Shown: piece after piece, positions 10,740 to 22,611 of the stretch
Position numbering within the stretch: position 1 is the stretch's first letter
How the letters are laid out: each line of letters begins with the position of its first letter
NCBI GenBank assembly: GCA_003255065.1
Contig: QAOA01001947.1
Span: forward strand, 33,972-97,971
Direction: 5' to 3'
Length of the DNA stretch: 64,000 nucleotides
Source of the DNA: Cercis canadensis
Taxonomy: Eukaryota; Streptophyta; Magnoliopsida; Fabales; Fabaceae
Notes under the pieces: generated by a model
Told to the model about the DNA's origin: nothing
What the model saw: the letters and a program-made list of their open reading frames with translations, nothing else
Database searches by the model: none
Program-made: the position numbers and the translations under genes

Positions 10740-13700
10740 GATTGGTCGACATCCTCGTTGACCTTGTTGCTTGAGGCTTTGACTGCTGCCTGAGATCTTC
10801 AACTTCTACTAGTCTCCTCTTACGAGTCTTGTGTGACTCCTTGCATGCTACTTAAGGCTTCAACTGCTGCTTTAGATCTTCAACTTTTGCTAGTCTCCTC
10901 TTGCTGGTCTTATGTCTCTCCTTGCGTCTTCAACTTCACCAGAACTGCTGTGGATGCTCTGAGGTAACACCACTTGAACGGCTAAAATCTCCCTCGGTTG
11001 AACAACTCCATCTGCTCGCTGAGGTTGAAACTAGGTCTTGTGGACTAGCTGCACGCGCGACCTTCTTCACTTGACAAGGTTGACATCTCCCTCTGGTAAC
11101 ATCTTCCTCCAAGTTGCTGGTTGTAGATTAAGCTCCAAGGTCTTTGTCCACAGTTCAACTCCTTCTTTGTAAGCACTCTTGCTTCCAAGTACTTTCAGTC
11201 AAACTCTACTGCGATTTCGGTGAACTGACTAACTTTCGGGTTAACATCTTTTGTAGCTGAGCCGATATGTAGGGAATGAACACCTGTAACCTGTAAAATG
11301 ATTTCATAAAGAAGTTCTCCATTAGTCACAGTGTCCTTCTTTCGACTCCCAAAATAAGAATATGGCTTGATATGCATGTTGGACTCAATCTTCTGCTTTT
11401 GTCCAACCAAGAGGTTCGAAACTCTTAAGGAATTCCTTTCAAATCCGCTGGGAACTTAAGAAGTATCCCACTAGTAGCCGGCTCGAGCAACTTATCCAAG
11501 TAACCCAAGCGAAAGTAAGAACAAAACAAAATGTAGGCTGCCTCATCTGCCATACAGTACTTCAATGCCGGAATCAATTTCCCCTCATTCGCAAAGAAAT
11601 CACTCTTGCAAAGTCTATTATTGCATGAAGTGGCAACATTGGCCTCGTAGATCTCTCTCTGCTACGTTTTGCTGACAAACAAGACAGTTGAAAAGTGGGG
11701 CTAACCGCCCATGTGATTCACACACCCCTGCCTCCATGGCACAAAATTCTCAGTTGATTTGCCGCAACATACCATGGTACCCCCTCTAGAGCACCCTTCG
11801 CAAGTCCCACTTGATGATGCTTCGTCCTTCAGTTCTCCATTGATTTGCCGCAACACATCATGGTACCCCCTCTAGAGCACCCTCCGCAAGTCTAACTTGA
11901 TGATTGTTTGGCCTTTGGTTGTCTCTTCTCTCATCCCTTCAATGCACTCCCGCATTAAGGTTATCACTCGGACCACTGTCCTTTACTTCATAGTGTCATT
12001 GTCACAAGTTCCCCTATGACTAAGTTTTTCTCTGTTAGTGGATCAACGTGGTTCACCCCCACTGCCCACCCTGTCGGTTCTTTGCAAGCACATCCCACGA
12101 ATAGGGCCTTCCACTCTTGGATTCCCTCATCTTATCATTTGATGTCAAGCAACTGAACTATTTTCTTCATTAACGGATTGGCGTGGTTCACCCCCACCGC
12201 CATATCTCTAGGTTCTCTGCACGCCCATCTTTAAAATAGGGCCTTCCTTTCTTGGATTCCCTCGTCACATGATATCGAGCTGCAGAACCGTCTTCTTGGT
12301 CATTTCTCAATCAAATGCCTCTGCGGCCTCACTAATCTTCATACGGCCATCCTCCATGGACTCTTCTTGAGAGGGCCTTACATCTGGCCTTGAACAATCT
12401 TTTGGAGGGCTTGCTAGTCTCCACCTCTGTGAAGGTCCTCAACAACCCTTCTTCTAGAAGCACAACTTCGTTGTCTTCATTTCTTATACTTTGCACCCTA
12501 AAGGAACCGCTACCACTGTAGGCTCATGCCCCTCGAGCTCCCTTATGGATTACAAGACAAACACAAGCTTGGTCCTTTCGGTTACACATTTTCAGCCCAA
12601 AGCAGGATTTTCCCACACCTGCACGAGTGGCAAACAAAAATTCTTGGAATAAACATAACTTGACGTGCCACGAGGAATTTGATGACCAAACATCCCCATA
12701 ACAACCAATCTGAACAACCATGAAAGTGTTAACCTATACCACGATCCAGGGTTTCTCTATACCTCATGGGTCGACAAGGCACAGCTTCCATGAGACTTGA
12801 GTTTTTCTCTACTCCAAGTCAAACCCATCGGTCGCTGCTCCAGACTTGAAACTATGAAAGGTATCAATCTCTGCCCTCGCACTCAAAACTGTCTTTCCAG
12901 CTAGTTTGTTGTCGCAATGCCACAAGTCTCTTTCTCAATAAACTCTTCTTTGAATTTAGCCCTTAGCCCACTGTTGGCTACTCGGAATGACTATCCACTA
13001 ATGGAGTAAGATAGACTCCCTTGGTCCTCTCCCCCACTTCTCTCTTGGCCCGACTTGCAAGACTGGCCACCATTCCCGCTCGAAGGACTTTATGTGATGT
13101 AGTCTAACAAGCATTCACTAACAAGGCCCGAACACCAACACATGTGCAAAGAGCATCTTATATGTCCGCCGCTTCAACAAGCGTCCTTCTTCATGACTGG
13201 TTCTGTACCAGCATGCCCAATCTTCCAAGAGCTTGAACTCCCCACAACTCTCGCTTGAGTTCCACTCAAGTGTTGATGGTACACCTCTCGGCAAGACTGG
13301 TTCTCAAAGTCTTCTTTCTCCATAACTGCGTCCATACCAGCATGTCCAATCTTCCAAGAGCTTGAACCCCACAACTCTCACTCCTACTCAAGTGTTGATG
13401 GCACAACTCTAGGCAAGACTGGTTCTTAGAATCTTCCTTCTTTATGACTTATCTCATCCTCTGATGAGTTTCCTATAGTAGCTATCTTGTACTTTTGCTT
13501 CCACCAAGCCAGTCTCTACTGCTCGGAAGTATTGTCCCCCATGTCTCAGGTTCCTTTGGCATCTCACATCTCAATAAGCTCACATGACTGGCCTCCATCT
13601 TCCATCATCCCACTTGGTTGCAGTGATTGCCTCTTGCAACCCACTCCTGCCAACTCTTTGACAGTGCTCCTAAGCATGTTGGCCATGCTCACAACAACCA

Positions 13701-13907
13701 CTAGGTGCACGCACCCATGGAGTGCAAGACATCCTAACAAGTCCAACAAATGGACGAGATAAGAAAGCTTGAATTCACCCAACCGTGTCACTTCTTGCCA
13801 TTGTCTCTGGCGCACTAGACGACTTAGCCTGAGGAATCTTGATCAACTCTATCCGCGGTGCAACAATCGTGATCAACATGGTGGTCTTGTTCCACACTAG
13901 TAACAGG
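10740..13907 (-). other. LARD internal region with degenerate tandem blocks
   Basis: No retroviral domain is seen in any frame. It contains imperfect internal duplications: about 130 bp around 13190-13440 (CCAATCTTCCAAGAGCTTGAAC recurs), about 100 bp around 11745-11900 (GATTTGCCGCAACA and GGTACCCCCTCTAGAGCACC recur), and shorter ones near 10780-10930 and 12030-12270. The region is unusually CT/AG-strand-biased and less AT-rich than its surroundings. Frames below 95 codons are not supported as genes. Confidence 0.7.
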
Positions 13908-13919
13908 GCTCTGATACCA
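13908..13919 (-). other. Primer binding site (initiator Met tRNA)
   Basis: Minus-strand TGGTATCAGAGC starts two bases inside the 5' LTR. It is the standard complement of the plant initiator methionine tRNA 3' end. Confidence 0.9.
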
Positions 13920-13921
13920 AT

Positions 13922-14715
13922 TGTCATTGGCTGATAGGTTCACCTTTGTCAGACCGCGCAGCAATTGAGTAACTCCTCTGAGAAAGCAAGTCAGCCTCTC
14001 CCATTCGTTTCGACCCACACATGTTAAGTGACTAAGCACCTAATAATATACCCGAGGCTTGACAATAGCGTCTCTCGCAAGCACGACAATGATAGCATGC
14101 ACATTATAGCATCTTACGTATTGCACACAGTAAGCAAGCCAACACAATAGACACGCGCACGCCAAAGCAAGCGTCACACACTTGTGAGCAAACATAAGGT
14201 GGCAAATATATAAGAAGAGGGGCTACTCCTTTTATTGATAGAAATGAGTGCAATACAATACGTCGGCAATGTGTAAGGGAAGTAAATAGCAACACAAAGC
14301 CTACCCCTATGCTGGCACCAAGTCCCACCCCAGGTCACATGGCACCCTCCCCCTAAAGAGCTTAATTTGCGGATTCCCTCCTGGCAGGAGAATACATCAT
14401 TTTTCCCATCCAACATAAGGCCTCTTTTTGGAGTTCCGGGTATCGAAACGCCTATTAAGAGATATGTAAATTCATCTAAATTCACAAACTACGCGGCCAT
14501 GTACTGAACACCCGCACTGGACAAGCGAAGTGAAGTGAAAAGACCAAAATACCCCCAAACTTTACGAAAATGGAAAAAATTATACAATCCTCTGTTTGGG
14601 CTAAAATTCGGCATGGAGCTTCTCTAGACTCGTCTTTAAGTCTCTACAAAGTTTCAAATTAATTGGAGTTGTCTAGATTCCCGAAATCTAGTTGTCGCGT
14701 TTGCGGATCGTGACA
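13922..14715 (-). repeat. 5' LTR of the LARD element
   Basis: 794 bp, starting TGTCATTGGCTGATAGG (plus-strand left end) and ending GATCGTGACA. On the minus strand it is the upstream LTR, since the primer binding site follows it. It contains a minus-strand TATATATT box near 14205. Confidence 0.9.
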
Positions 14716-14720
14716 CTTGC

Positions 14721-15876
14721 CAAAGATTGCTTTTGGTGTGTTGTTCGTTCAACTATTAGCCACCATTGGCATAGTCCTCAACTATGTATAGTCTCTGTTA
14801 AAGGTAAGAATCCTTTTTTTTTTTTTTGTTCTTTGGTTCTGTTTTACTTCTCTATCACATATCTCCCCCATCAATTTTTGTACAAACGAAAGTAAAACCA
14901 AAAACTACAAATTGTATTTGCAAGATTGAAAAAGGGGATTACTTTTTTCTTTTTTGGTGCAATGGAAATTAAATGTTATAAAACTCACAGGTTAAGTTAC
15001 AAAGGTAAGTTTGGGAAACACGGAAAAAAAAAAAGGCATAAAATTAATTTAATGAATAGACGAGGAAGTATATAATAACAATAATAATTAAAACAATATA
15101 GATGGAACATGAGAACAGTGAAAATGAAACTTTCCTCATCCAAATGGAAATGATTGAAAGCAATTTGGATCAAAGCCAAGATTCCAGTTTGGTTTGGGAA
15201 ATGACTATAGTTCCTGTTGTACTAGACGACTACAGCAATGGTGAATTTGATTAAGCTCACCCTCATTCTTCTCTCACCAAGTGTTGTAACAATTTTAATT
15301 TCTGCAATGGGAGAGTTCATATTTTCTTCCAAGAGAAAGAAGGAGCTAAGAAAGTTGAGAGAGAAAATAGGAGTAAGTTAATCTGTCAAGAGAAAAGGGA
15401 GAGAGAGTAATTAATGATGTTTTTATTACTTTAAAAAATAAATTTTAATAGAGTGATGTGTCATCATTTCAACCATTAATTATTTTAAAGGTAGATAAAC
15501 TTGAACTTTATTTTCTATAGTGCGCCCATTTTAAAGGATCCAAATTCATATAAATTTGATAGATGATGAGTTTTTTAGGATAAAAAATAGTTATTATTTG
15601 ATATATTGACAGTGAAAAGTAAAATATATACACAAGTTAAAATTTTATAGTTATTTTTATAACAATATTCTTAAGCAATTTATATATTTTAATTTAAGAT
15701 ATTTTTATATTTTCAAATGTATTTTTCATATAAAACTATAAGAACATAAAATAAATAGTAATTATTGATTATAAATATGAATTCTAATTTTATCACTTTT
15801 TATCGTGTTTTATTGAAGCTAATCATATATAAGATATCTAATACTAGATCATTATTAAGATGATTTATGAAGTGTT

Positions 15877-15912
<36 letters not shown>

Positions 15913-16000
15913 CAAGCTATTTGTGTAAATTTTAAATTTCAAATATAAATTGAAAAAAAATATCCTTTTTTTCATAGATTTGCTTTAAATCCTCATAAGG
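14721..16000. other. AT-rich intergenic sequence
   Basis: No gene is supported. A TA microsatellite sits at about 15876-15911. A 55-bp stretch at about 15340-15400 (AAGTTGAGAGAGAAAATAGG) recurs at 42390-42440, showing that the shared block extends beyond the defensin repeats. Confidence 0.7.
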
Positions 16001-16528
16001 AGTCCCGTGCAAATCTGAAGCCAAGAGGAAGTTAAACCCTTGGCACATATATTTCCTTCTCTGTATGACTTATACGTATGTATAAATATTTTTAACTTCA
16101 CTCTTTTTCTACAGATCCATTCAAATGTAAAAACATAATATTATTTTGTTGTGGAAAGATGACATTTAGGACTAGATTCAAGTATCAACATATACAAAAT
16201 TTACAAATCTTCACATTGGCAATATAAATTAGAGAGAAGAGAACTTTTTATTTCATTCCACTATGTAAATAATTATCTGTGAGTGACCTCTTGATCACAC
16301 ACATGTATTCCCACATATAAGTAGGAGCACCTCATCAGTTTCAAAACCTCTCCCCATCAACACTCTTCATCAATATTAAAAACTAATTAAGAGGATGACA
16401 GTGATATAGATCACGTACGGTTTATTTATTTCATAGTACATAGTTAATATATATATATATATATATAATACTGTCACCGCCACAAGTGTGCCTGCACCAT
16501 CTTATTGAAAATCATGGAGGAAGCTCTT

Positions 16529-16702
16529 TCAACAGTTTTTGGTGCACCAACACTTAAGACCCTTGCATGTGCCACTGAGTAAGTGATCTTGCGTAGTGCA
16601 GGTCACGTCACAACCAGCAAAGCACAGTCCCTTGTATTTACCACTCAGCACCTCACATGTTTTTGCCTCAGTCTGCACCATCATTTCTTCTGTACAGTCC
16701 AT
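16529..16702 (-). pseudogene. Defensin-like exon 2 without signal-peptide exon
   Basis: The 57-codon frame ends in TGA at 16531-16529. The mature part starts KTCEVLSGKYKG and has all eight cysteines in plant defensin order: C, C, C-x3-C, C, C-W-C-x3-C, ending CWCTKNC. Such peptides are secreted, bind fungal membrane lipids and form a cysteine-stabilised alpha-beta fold. Compared with the copy at 5956-6193, the intron is kept, but the signal-peptide exon and promoter are removed by a deletion of about 350 bp: sequence jumps from the intron to the GCAAAATAG upstream motif. Without a signal peptide it is probably not expressed as a defensin. The spacing C2-x3-C3 is shorter than in classic defensins. 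Confidence 0.75.
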
Positions 16703-17163
16703 TCATTCAAAAGAAAATTAACAAAAGGAACAAAGTGATGAAACGTAAATATGATAATGCACTTAGATAATCAAATTTAAAAGCGGAACATAGGGTTAAA
16801 GTTTATTGATTAAATAATAGGTATTTTATGTAGCAAAATAGAAAACCTGTGTTTATAATTATGATGTAGAGGTATCCTAAGCTCATATAAAAAAATTCAA
16901 TTAAAATTAAAGTGAGTTCAATTAAATTTTAGATTGTGCCGTATGTATAAATGTAAAAAAAGTAGATTATAAATTATTTATAGTTCTTTAACATAAAATT
17001 ATTGTGAATTTATCATTTCTTGTATAAGATTGTCTCTCCTAAAATCTATTATTTAATCATTAAACTTTAACGCTATATTCCGCTTTTAAACTTGATTATC
17101 TCAGTGCATTATCATATTTACTTTCCATCACTTTTTCCCTTTTGTTAATTTTATTATGAATGA

Positions 17164-17340
17164 ATGGACCGTGCAGAAGAAATGATGGTACAGACTGAGG
17201 CAAAAACATGTGAGGTGCTGAGTTATAAATACAAGGGACCATGCTTTGCTGGTTGTGACTCGATCTGCAAGAATCAAGAACACTTAATCGGTGGTAGGTG
17301 CAGGGACGATTTTCGCTGCTGGTGGACCAAAAACTGTTAA
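17164..17340 (+). pseudogene. Defensin-like exon 2 with a lost cysteine
   Basis: The 58-codon frame encodes a second defensin paralogue (KTCEVLSYKYKGPC, then GGRCRDDFRCWWTKNC). The seventh cysteine of the family motif CWC is Trp (TGG), so one disulfide cannot form. The near-identical copy at 40327-40503 keeps the Cys (TGC). No signal-peptide exon is found upstream, where the divergent copy lies instead. Taken with the cysteine loss, this points to a pseudogene. Confidence 0.8.
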
Positions 17341-17458
17341 AGAGCTTCATCCATGATTTTCTCCAACAAGATGGTGCAGGCACACTTGTGGCAGTGACAG
17401 TATTATATATATTAATTAACTATGTATTATGAAATAAATAAACCATACTCGTCTGTAC

Positions 17459-17889
17459 CGTTGAACATTCTAAATAGATAAATCATATAATATTCATATA
17501 AATTAAAAGACAATTCCTTATACAAAATGCATAAAAAAAAAAAAATAGAGACAATAGAAGGATAGTAGAACCTACCTCAAAAAGAAAAAAAATACAAAAA
17601 CTAAACCAATAGGGTGGAAGAGGATGTCCTACGCTGCAAAACCAAAGTAGAGGGAGAGGAAATGGTGGAGAATCGTCTCGGAAGAGAGAGAACAGATGAG
17701 AGAGAGGAAGATGAAATGAAAATAGATAAAATGGAAATGGAGGCTATGCCTTGGTGAGGAAGAAGAAAAACAAATTTTCTCACAAATTTTGTCTATGAAA
17801 AAACAAACTTGAAAATTCAAATTTTTAAGTGAAATGGTAAACATTATGTTGTCACAGACTTTACGGAATGTCTCTGATAAACACATTTT
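17459..17889. other. No recognised gene
   Basis: AT-rich sequence with a GA-rich stretch at 17600-17770. I recognise nothing in it. It may be the flank of the Athila element or the start of its LTR. Confidence 0.5.
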
Positions 17890-19287
17890 GTATACAGTAA
17901 TTAACCCTCATCTTTATTCTTTTAAACCTCTTTTGGGCTGAATTCATTGGGCTTGGACCACATTTCATGAGTTTGGATCCAATTGGGCCCAATTGTGTTT
18001 TTTAGCAATACGAAGCATTTTATGTTGTCTCTGTATTTCATGCATAACTTGAGTTCTAAACATCTGATAATTTTGAATCTTATCTTGTAGGAAATAAGAG
18101 AGAAATCTCTACAACTTTGATTCTGAGCCCCAAGTCTAATTCAGATGTTTGGCATGTCATATTTAGCCTGGAAGTCAGAGCACAGATGCTGTTGCTGGAT
18201 CCTGACCCGTATGAAGCGATTGGGCCATAACTTTGGCTGTGGGTGTCGTTTGGACTTGAAATTAGTACCATTGGAAAGCGAAGATGTGTAGCTTCAACGC
18301 TTATGAAGGCTAGTCTTTCAAATTACAAATTTCTTATGGTGCAATTTCCCCTTGAATGCAACTGTTAGTTCCAGAGAGCAGTTAAGAGTTCAATGGGCCT
18401 AACTTTCTCATTCCAAGCCCAATTAAGCCCAAACCATAGCCCAATTAAAGCTAAGGCCCATGGGAAGAATTATGACCTAAGGGCAGTTTGGGTGTGCAGC
18501 TATTTTTAGATGCTTATAAGTTGAGAAAGAGGTAGCCGAAATTGATATTTATGCCTTAGACAGTTTTTCTTGCCTTTCTTTCTCTCTATAGTTTTTCTTT
18601 GCTTTTTCTTGTATTGGATCAATCCTTCATGTTCATGGAGGGCTAATCACTTAAATCAATCCAGGTTTTGGCTGTTCTGATTATTGATTCTGAGATTCTG
18701 TTTTAACTGTTATTTATCCATTGATTAATCAACTGCTTTTCATCTTTTAATTCTATTTGAGTTGCTTAAATTCAGATTGAATGTTCATATGATAATTTCA
18801 TATATTAAAAGAGGATTGTAAGGATTAAACAATGTTTCTAAGCTTTTGGATGAATTGTTTACCCTTGGCTGGATTCTGGACTTAGATTAATTTTGATTAG
18901 TGAATGCTTAATTCATTGAACTCTAATTAATTGAATTCTGGATGCTTATCCAGTAGATATCCATAGATCACTTAGAGGCTTCTTGATGTGTTCTAAGGCC
19001 AAGGATTAGGTTAATCACTAAATGAATCTTTTGTAATCAAGGAAGAGTTAAAATCAGAATTAGTTAAACTTGGATTGGTTGCTTTTTTTAACTTAGTTTA
19101 CTACTTTTAATTAACTTCTGTTAATCATTTCTACAACAAATCAAACCCCCTGTTAACTAAACTTCCTAACCTAATTATCTAACTAGAATGTCCTTTGGAA
19201 TCGACTTGGAGTTGCCTTATGCTACAAGTAACTTTGGTGAACTAGACTTAACATATTACTAATTTGAAGAGCCTCGGCAGCTCATCA
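17890..19287 (+). mobile_element. 5' LTR of an Athila-type gypsy element
   Basis: The right edge is firm: CAGCTCATCA ends at about 19287, directly followed by the Athila-type primer binding site. The left edge is a guess (TGTATACAG near 17890), because no second LTR is available in the window for comparison. The interior is non-coding, with blocks rich in GGGCCC/GGCCCA typical of plant LTRs. Confidence 0.55.
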
Positions 19288-19292
19288 AATTT

Positions 19293-19310
19293 TGGCGCCT
19301 TTGCTGGGGA
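19293..19310 (+). other. Primer binding site (Athila class, tRNA-Asp-like)
   Basis: TGGCGCCTTTGCTGGGGA closely matches the Athila consensus TGGCGCCGTTGCCGGGGA and lies a few bases after the LTR end. It fixes the plus-strand direction of the element. Confidence 0.85.
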
Positions 19311-19887
19311 TTAGTATAGTTTTTCATAATCTTTTTAGGAGTATACTTGACTGCTAACCCTCCTTTGTTGTTATGTTGGTAGTTTTTGGTGAAAACAAGT
19401 GATTTCTGGAAAAAAAATTTAGAAACTTTAGTGTGGATTTTTTGTGTTTGATTGACTTGAAACTTGGTCACTTGAAGGAAAACGGGCCAAAGATGAATAC
19501 ACATTGCATTGCTATGTGGTTTTCATTTTTAAGCCAAATTCCACTGTTTTGACCACTTTTCCATTTCTTAAAGATTTTTTATTTTATTTTTGAGTTCCAT
19601 TTTGTCACAGCTTTCATTCTGTGGTGGTCTCATAATTTTTAAAAATGTTTAGATACCTTAACTAATCCTATTTTGGTGTGTTTTGACTTCTCTTTTGTCA
19701 AATTTGTGTGTTTTTGTTTTGGCTCAATTTAGTCACCTATTTCTATGCCTTTAAGTGTTGTTGTCTTGTTTTTGTGTGTCCTTGAATGTTTTATTGTGTT
19801 TTAGTATTCTGTCACTTTTTATTTGTTTTTGTGTCTTGTTGAAAGTTTTTGTGTGTTTTAGTATTCTGTCCTAGATGTGCATGATGT

Positions 19888-21706
19888 ATGACTAAGTCTT
19901 TTCGTTTTCAATTACTTGAAGTTGATCCTAAAATAGAGAGAACCTTGTATACACTTGCTAGAGAAAATAGAGTAGCTGATTATATAGAGCCCACCATGGC
20001 TGACCAAATCAAGCCTCCTATTGTTGATCCTGCTAATAATGTTAATAGGATTGGCAATAATATGCATGCTAGAGTTAGAACTCTTAAAGAATTAGCTACC
20101 CCTAATGTTGCTTATCAACCTTTAGGGATTCAATACCCTGAACTTGATACTGCTTTTGAACTTAAATCCGGATTGATACACTTGCTTTCAAAGTTCTATG
20201 ACCTTGTAGGTGAAGATCTCCATAAGCATCTGAAGCAATTCCATGTGGTTTGTTCAACAAGGGATATCCGAAGAGCACATCAAATTGAGGGTATTCCATT
20301 TCTCCCTTGCAGATGCAGCCAAGGAGTGGCCTTTTTACCTTTCACAAGGTTTGGTGAGGAATTGGAATGACATGAAGAATCTATTCTTGGAGAAGTTCTT
20401 CCCTGCCTCAATGACTGCTGTAATTAGAAAAGACATTTATGGCATCAGGCAACTGCCAGGGGAGACCTTGCATGAATACTGGGAAAGATTCACCAAGTTG
20501 TGCTCAAGCTGCCTTCACCACCAGATCAGTGACCAGTTGTTAATTCAATAATTCTATGAGGGCTTATGACCTCCAGAGAGAAGTATGATTGATGCTGCCA
20601 GTGGAGGAGCATTGATAGATAAATTACCAGCTATTGCCAGAGATTTAATTTCCAATATGGCTTCAAATTCCCAACAGTTTGGTGTCAGGATGACTCCTAC
20701 CACTAGAGGAGTCAATGAAATTGTTGCATCACCTGCTGACCAACAGAGAATGGAGCATAGGCTTGATGAGTTAACATTCTTAGTGAGGCAGTTGGCAGTG
20801 GGACAACAAATACCTGTACCTCAACCTGTAAGCGTGTGTGACATTTGCTCTTATCCATCTCATCTCATAGAAGCATGCCCTATACTTCAAGATGGTGATT
20901 CTGGATTTCAAGATCCCTTTGTAGCTGCAGTAGGTGTCTTTCCTAGTAGACCCCAATACCAACCACAGCAGCAACCTAGATATGATCCTTACTCCAACAC
21001 CTTTAACCCTGGTTGGAGAGATCATCCAAATTTTAGATATGACAATGTAGCACCACAATAACAAACACCCTAACAACAACCACAAAAATATAGGCAATCT
21101 TACTAGCCACAAAACCAATTTCAAGCACCTAAGCAGACCCAGTTTCAACCAAATAAGCAGCCATTCCAGCAACTTATGCAGCAAGCCAATCTGTCAACCT
21201 CCAAACCTAAGCCTTCATTTAAGGATTTGGTGAAGCAAATGGCCACTAGCAATATTCAGTTCTAACAAAGGACAGAGGCCGTCATGCAGAATTTAGAAAC
21301 TCAGATTAGGCAATTGGCATCTTCAATGAGTCAGTTACAGTCTCAAGGTTCTGGCAAACTTCCTTCGCAGACAATTCCTAATCCAAACGAGAAGAATGTT
21401 AGTGCCATCATACTGAGGTTTGGAAAATCTGTGCAAGAACCAACTAATCATCAACTTGCAAGCAAGCCACAATTGATAGAGAAAGCCGTTCCTGATTTAG
21501 TGATCCTTGAATCCGAGAGCAGCAAGAAGCCTGCAGTAGCTCTGCCCTATCCGCAGAGAGCCACTCAGTCTAAGAAGACAGATGAGGTTGAGAAGGATAA
21601 AAAGCTTCTTGAGACATTTCGGAAAGTGGAAGTCAACATTCCATTACTGGATGCCATTAAGAAAATTTTGAAATATGCCAAGTTTCTAAAGGAAATATGG
21701 ACCTAG
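19888..21706 (+). pseudogene. Athila gag, frameshifted and interrupted
   Basis: The frame starts with the conserved segment LKELATPNVAYQPLGIQYPE, then the capsid region GEDLHKHLKQFHVVC. A frameshift near 20260 moves the reading to LEKFFPASMTAVIRKDIYG and GETLHEYWERFTKLC. TAA and TGA stops at about 20549-20570 interrupt FYEGL. The frame resumes at MIDAASGGALIDK and reaches a Gln/Pro-rich tail broken by TAA at 21059 and others. The C-terminal coiled-coil-like part (NLETQIRQLASSMSQLQSQG) is open from 21284 to 21706. Most stops replace Gln (CAA to TAA), as expected from deamination of methylated cytosine. Gag would form the virus-like particle in the cytoplasm; this copy cannot. Confidence 0.9.
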
Positions 21707-21780
21707 AGGAGGTGGCTGAAGGGTAATGAGAGAATCAGCGTGAGTTAAAAAGTTTCAACCCTTATTCAGCCTATGCCTAT

Positions 21781-22611
21781 GCCTCAGAAATGTAAGGACC
21801 CAAAGACTTTCACAATCCCATGCATCATAGATAATTACAGATTTGAGCATGCCATGCTAGATTTATGTGCTTCCATAAATGCAATGCCTATGTCTATTTT
21901 AGTTCTCTGGGACTTGGTCCTTTGAGTACCACTGGAGTTGTGATTTAGTTGGCTAATCAGAGCAGTGCATATCTAGCTAGATTAATTGAGGATGTATTAG
22001 TAAGGGTTGATGAGTTGATCTTCCCTACAGATTTCTACATTTTGGAGATGGAAGGGGAGTCACAAAACAGCAAGGCTCCACTCATTCTGGGAAGGCCATC
22101 CCTCAAGACAGCACAGACTAAGATCGATGTGTATTCGGGAACTCTATCCATGGAATTTGGAGATTCTGTTGTGCAATTTAACATTTTTTATGCTATGAAG
22201 CATCCCATGGACAAGCGTTCTATTTTCCATATTGATGTGATTGATGATCTAGTTGGGGATGTGTATGAGGAGTTATGTGCTGATTTCCCTGATTTTGTGG
22301 GCTTAGAAGATTCTGTCCAATGCCATTCTTCTTGTGTTGATTGTGATGGTGATATGAGTTGTGCTATTTATGCTGAGATCTCTGCCTTCTTAAGTGATGA
22401 TGATTCTGGTTCCCTAGAGCCAGCAATAGCCACTGATTATGAGGAGATTCAGTCTGCGGAGATTGAAGTGCAGCCACCCAAGTTGGAGTTGAAGCCTCTG
22501 CCTGAGCATTTAAAGTATGTGTATTTAGTAGTTGATGAGCAGCTTCCCGTGATCATAGCTAATAACCTCATTGCTGAGCAGGAGAAAAAATTACTAGCGA
22601 TTCTGAGATAG
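21781..22611 (+). pseudogene. Athila aspartic protease and linker
   Basis: The region starts KCKDPKTFTIPC. The active-site motif, normally D-L-G-A-S, reads DLCASINAMP, so the glycine after the catalytic Asp-Leu pair is replaced by Cys. A frameshift near 21930 leads to the frame starting at 21949, with flap and C-terminal protease motifs (APLILGRPSLKTAQTKID). An acidic linker (DDDSGSLEPAI) follows, and a TAG ends the frame at 22611. The duplicate copy downstream of the N has GAG at the same codon. Confidence 0.85.

Larger units (their letters stand above)
9936..14715 (-). mobile_element. Complete LTR retrotransposon without coding capacity (LARD)
   Basis: Two near-identical LTRs (9936-10726 and 13922-14715) begin TGTCA and end GTGACA. 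Flanking 5-bp repeats CTTGC (9931-9935 and 14716-14720) match perfectly. The primer binding site and polypurine tract place it on the minus strand. The 3.2 kb interior holds no reverse transcriptase, integrase or protease motif, so it must have been mobilised by enzymes of another element. Such large non-coding elements are called LARDs. Confidence 0.92.
16000..17458. repeat. Defensin inverted-repeat block, copy 1
   Basis: Two related arms point away from each other around a centre near 16950. The left arm (about 16412-16830) contains a defensin exon on the minus strand. The right arm (about 17040-17458) contains a related exon on the plus strand. Matching landmarks are GTATGGTTTATTTATTTCA against its complement near 17440, CTGTCACCGCCACAAGTGTGCC against its complement near 17385, and the intron tract TTAAAGCGGAA against its complement. 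A TA microsatellite (16446-16468) lies in the left arm. The whole block recurs at 39255-41080, where the right arm extends further. Confidence 0.88.

Noticed and set aside
17096..17383. 95-codon minus-strand frame (also 40292-40546)
   Set aside because: It is the antisense shadow of the defensin exon on the plus strand.
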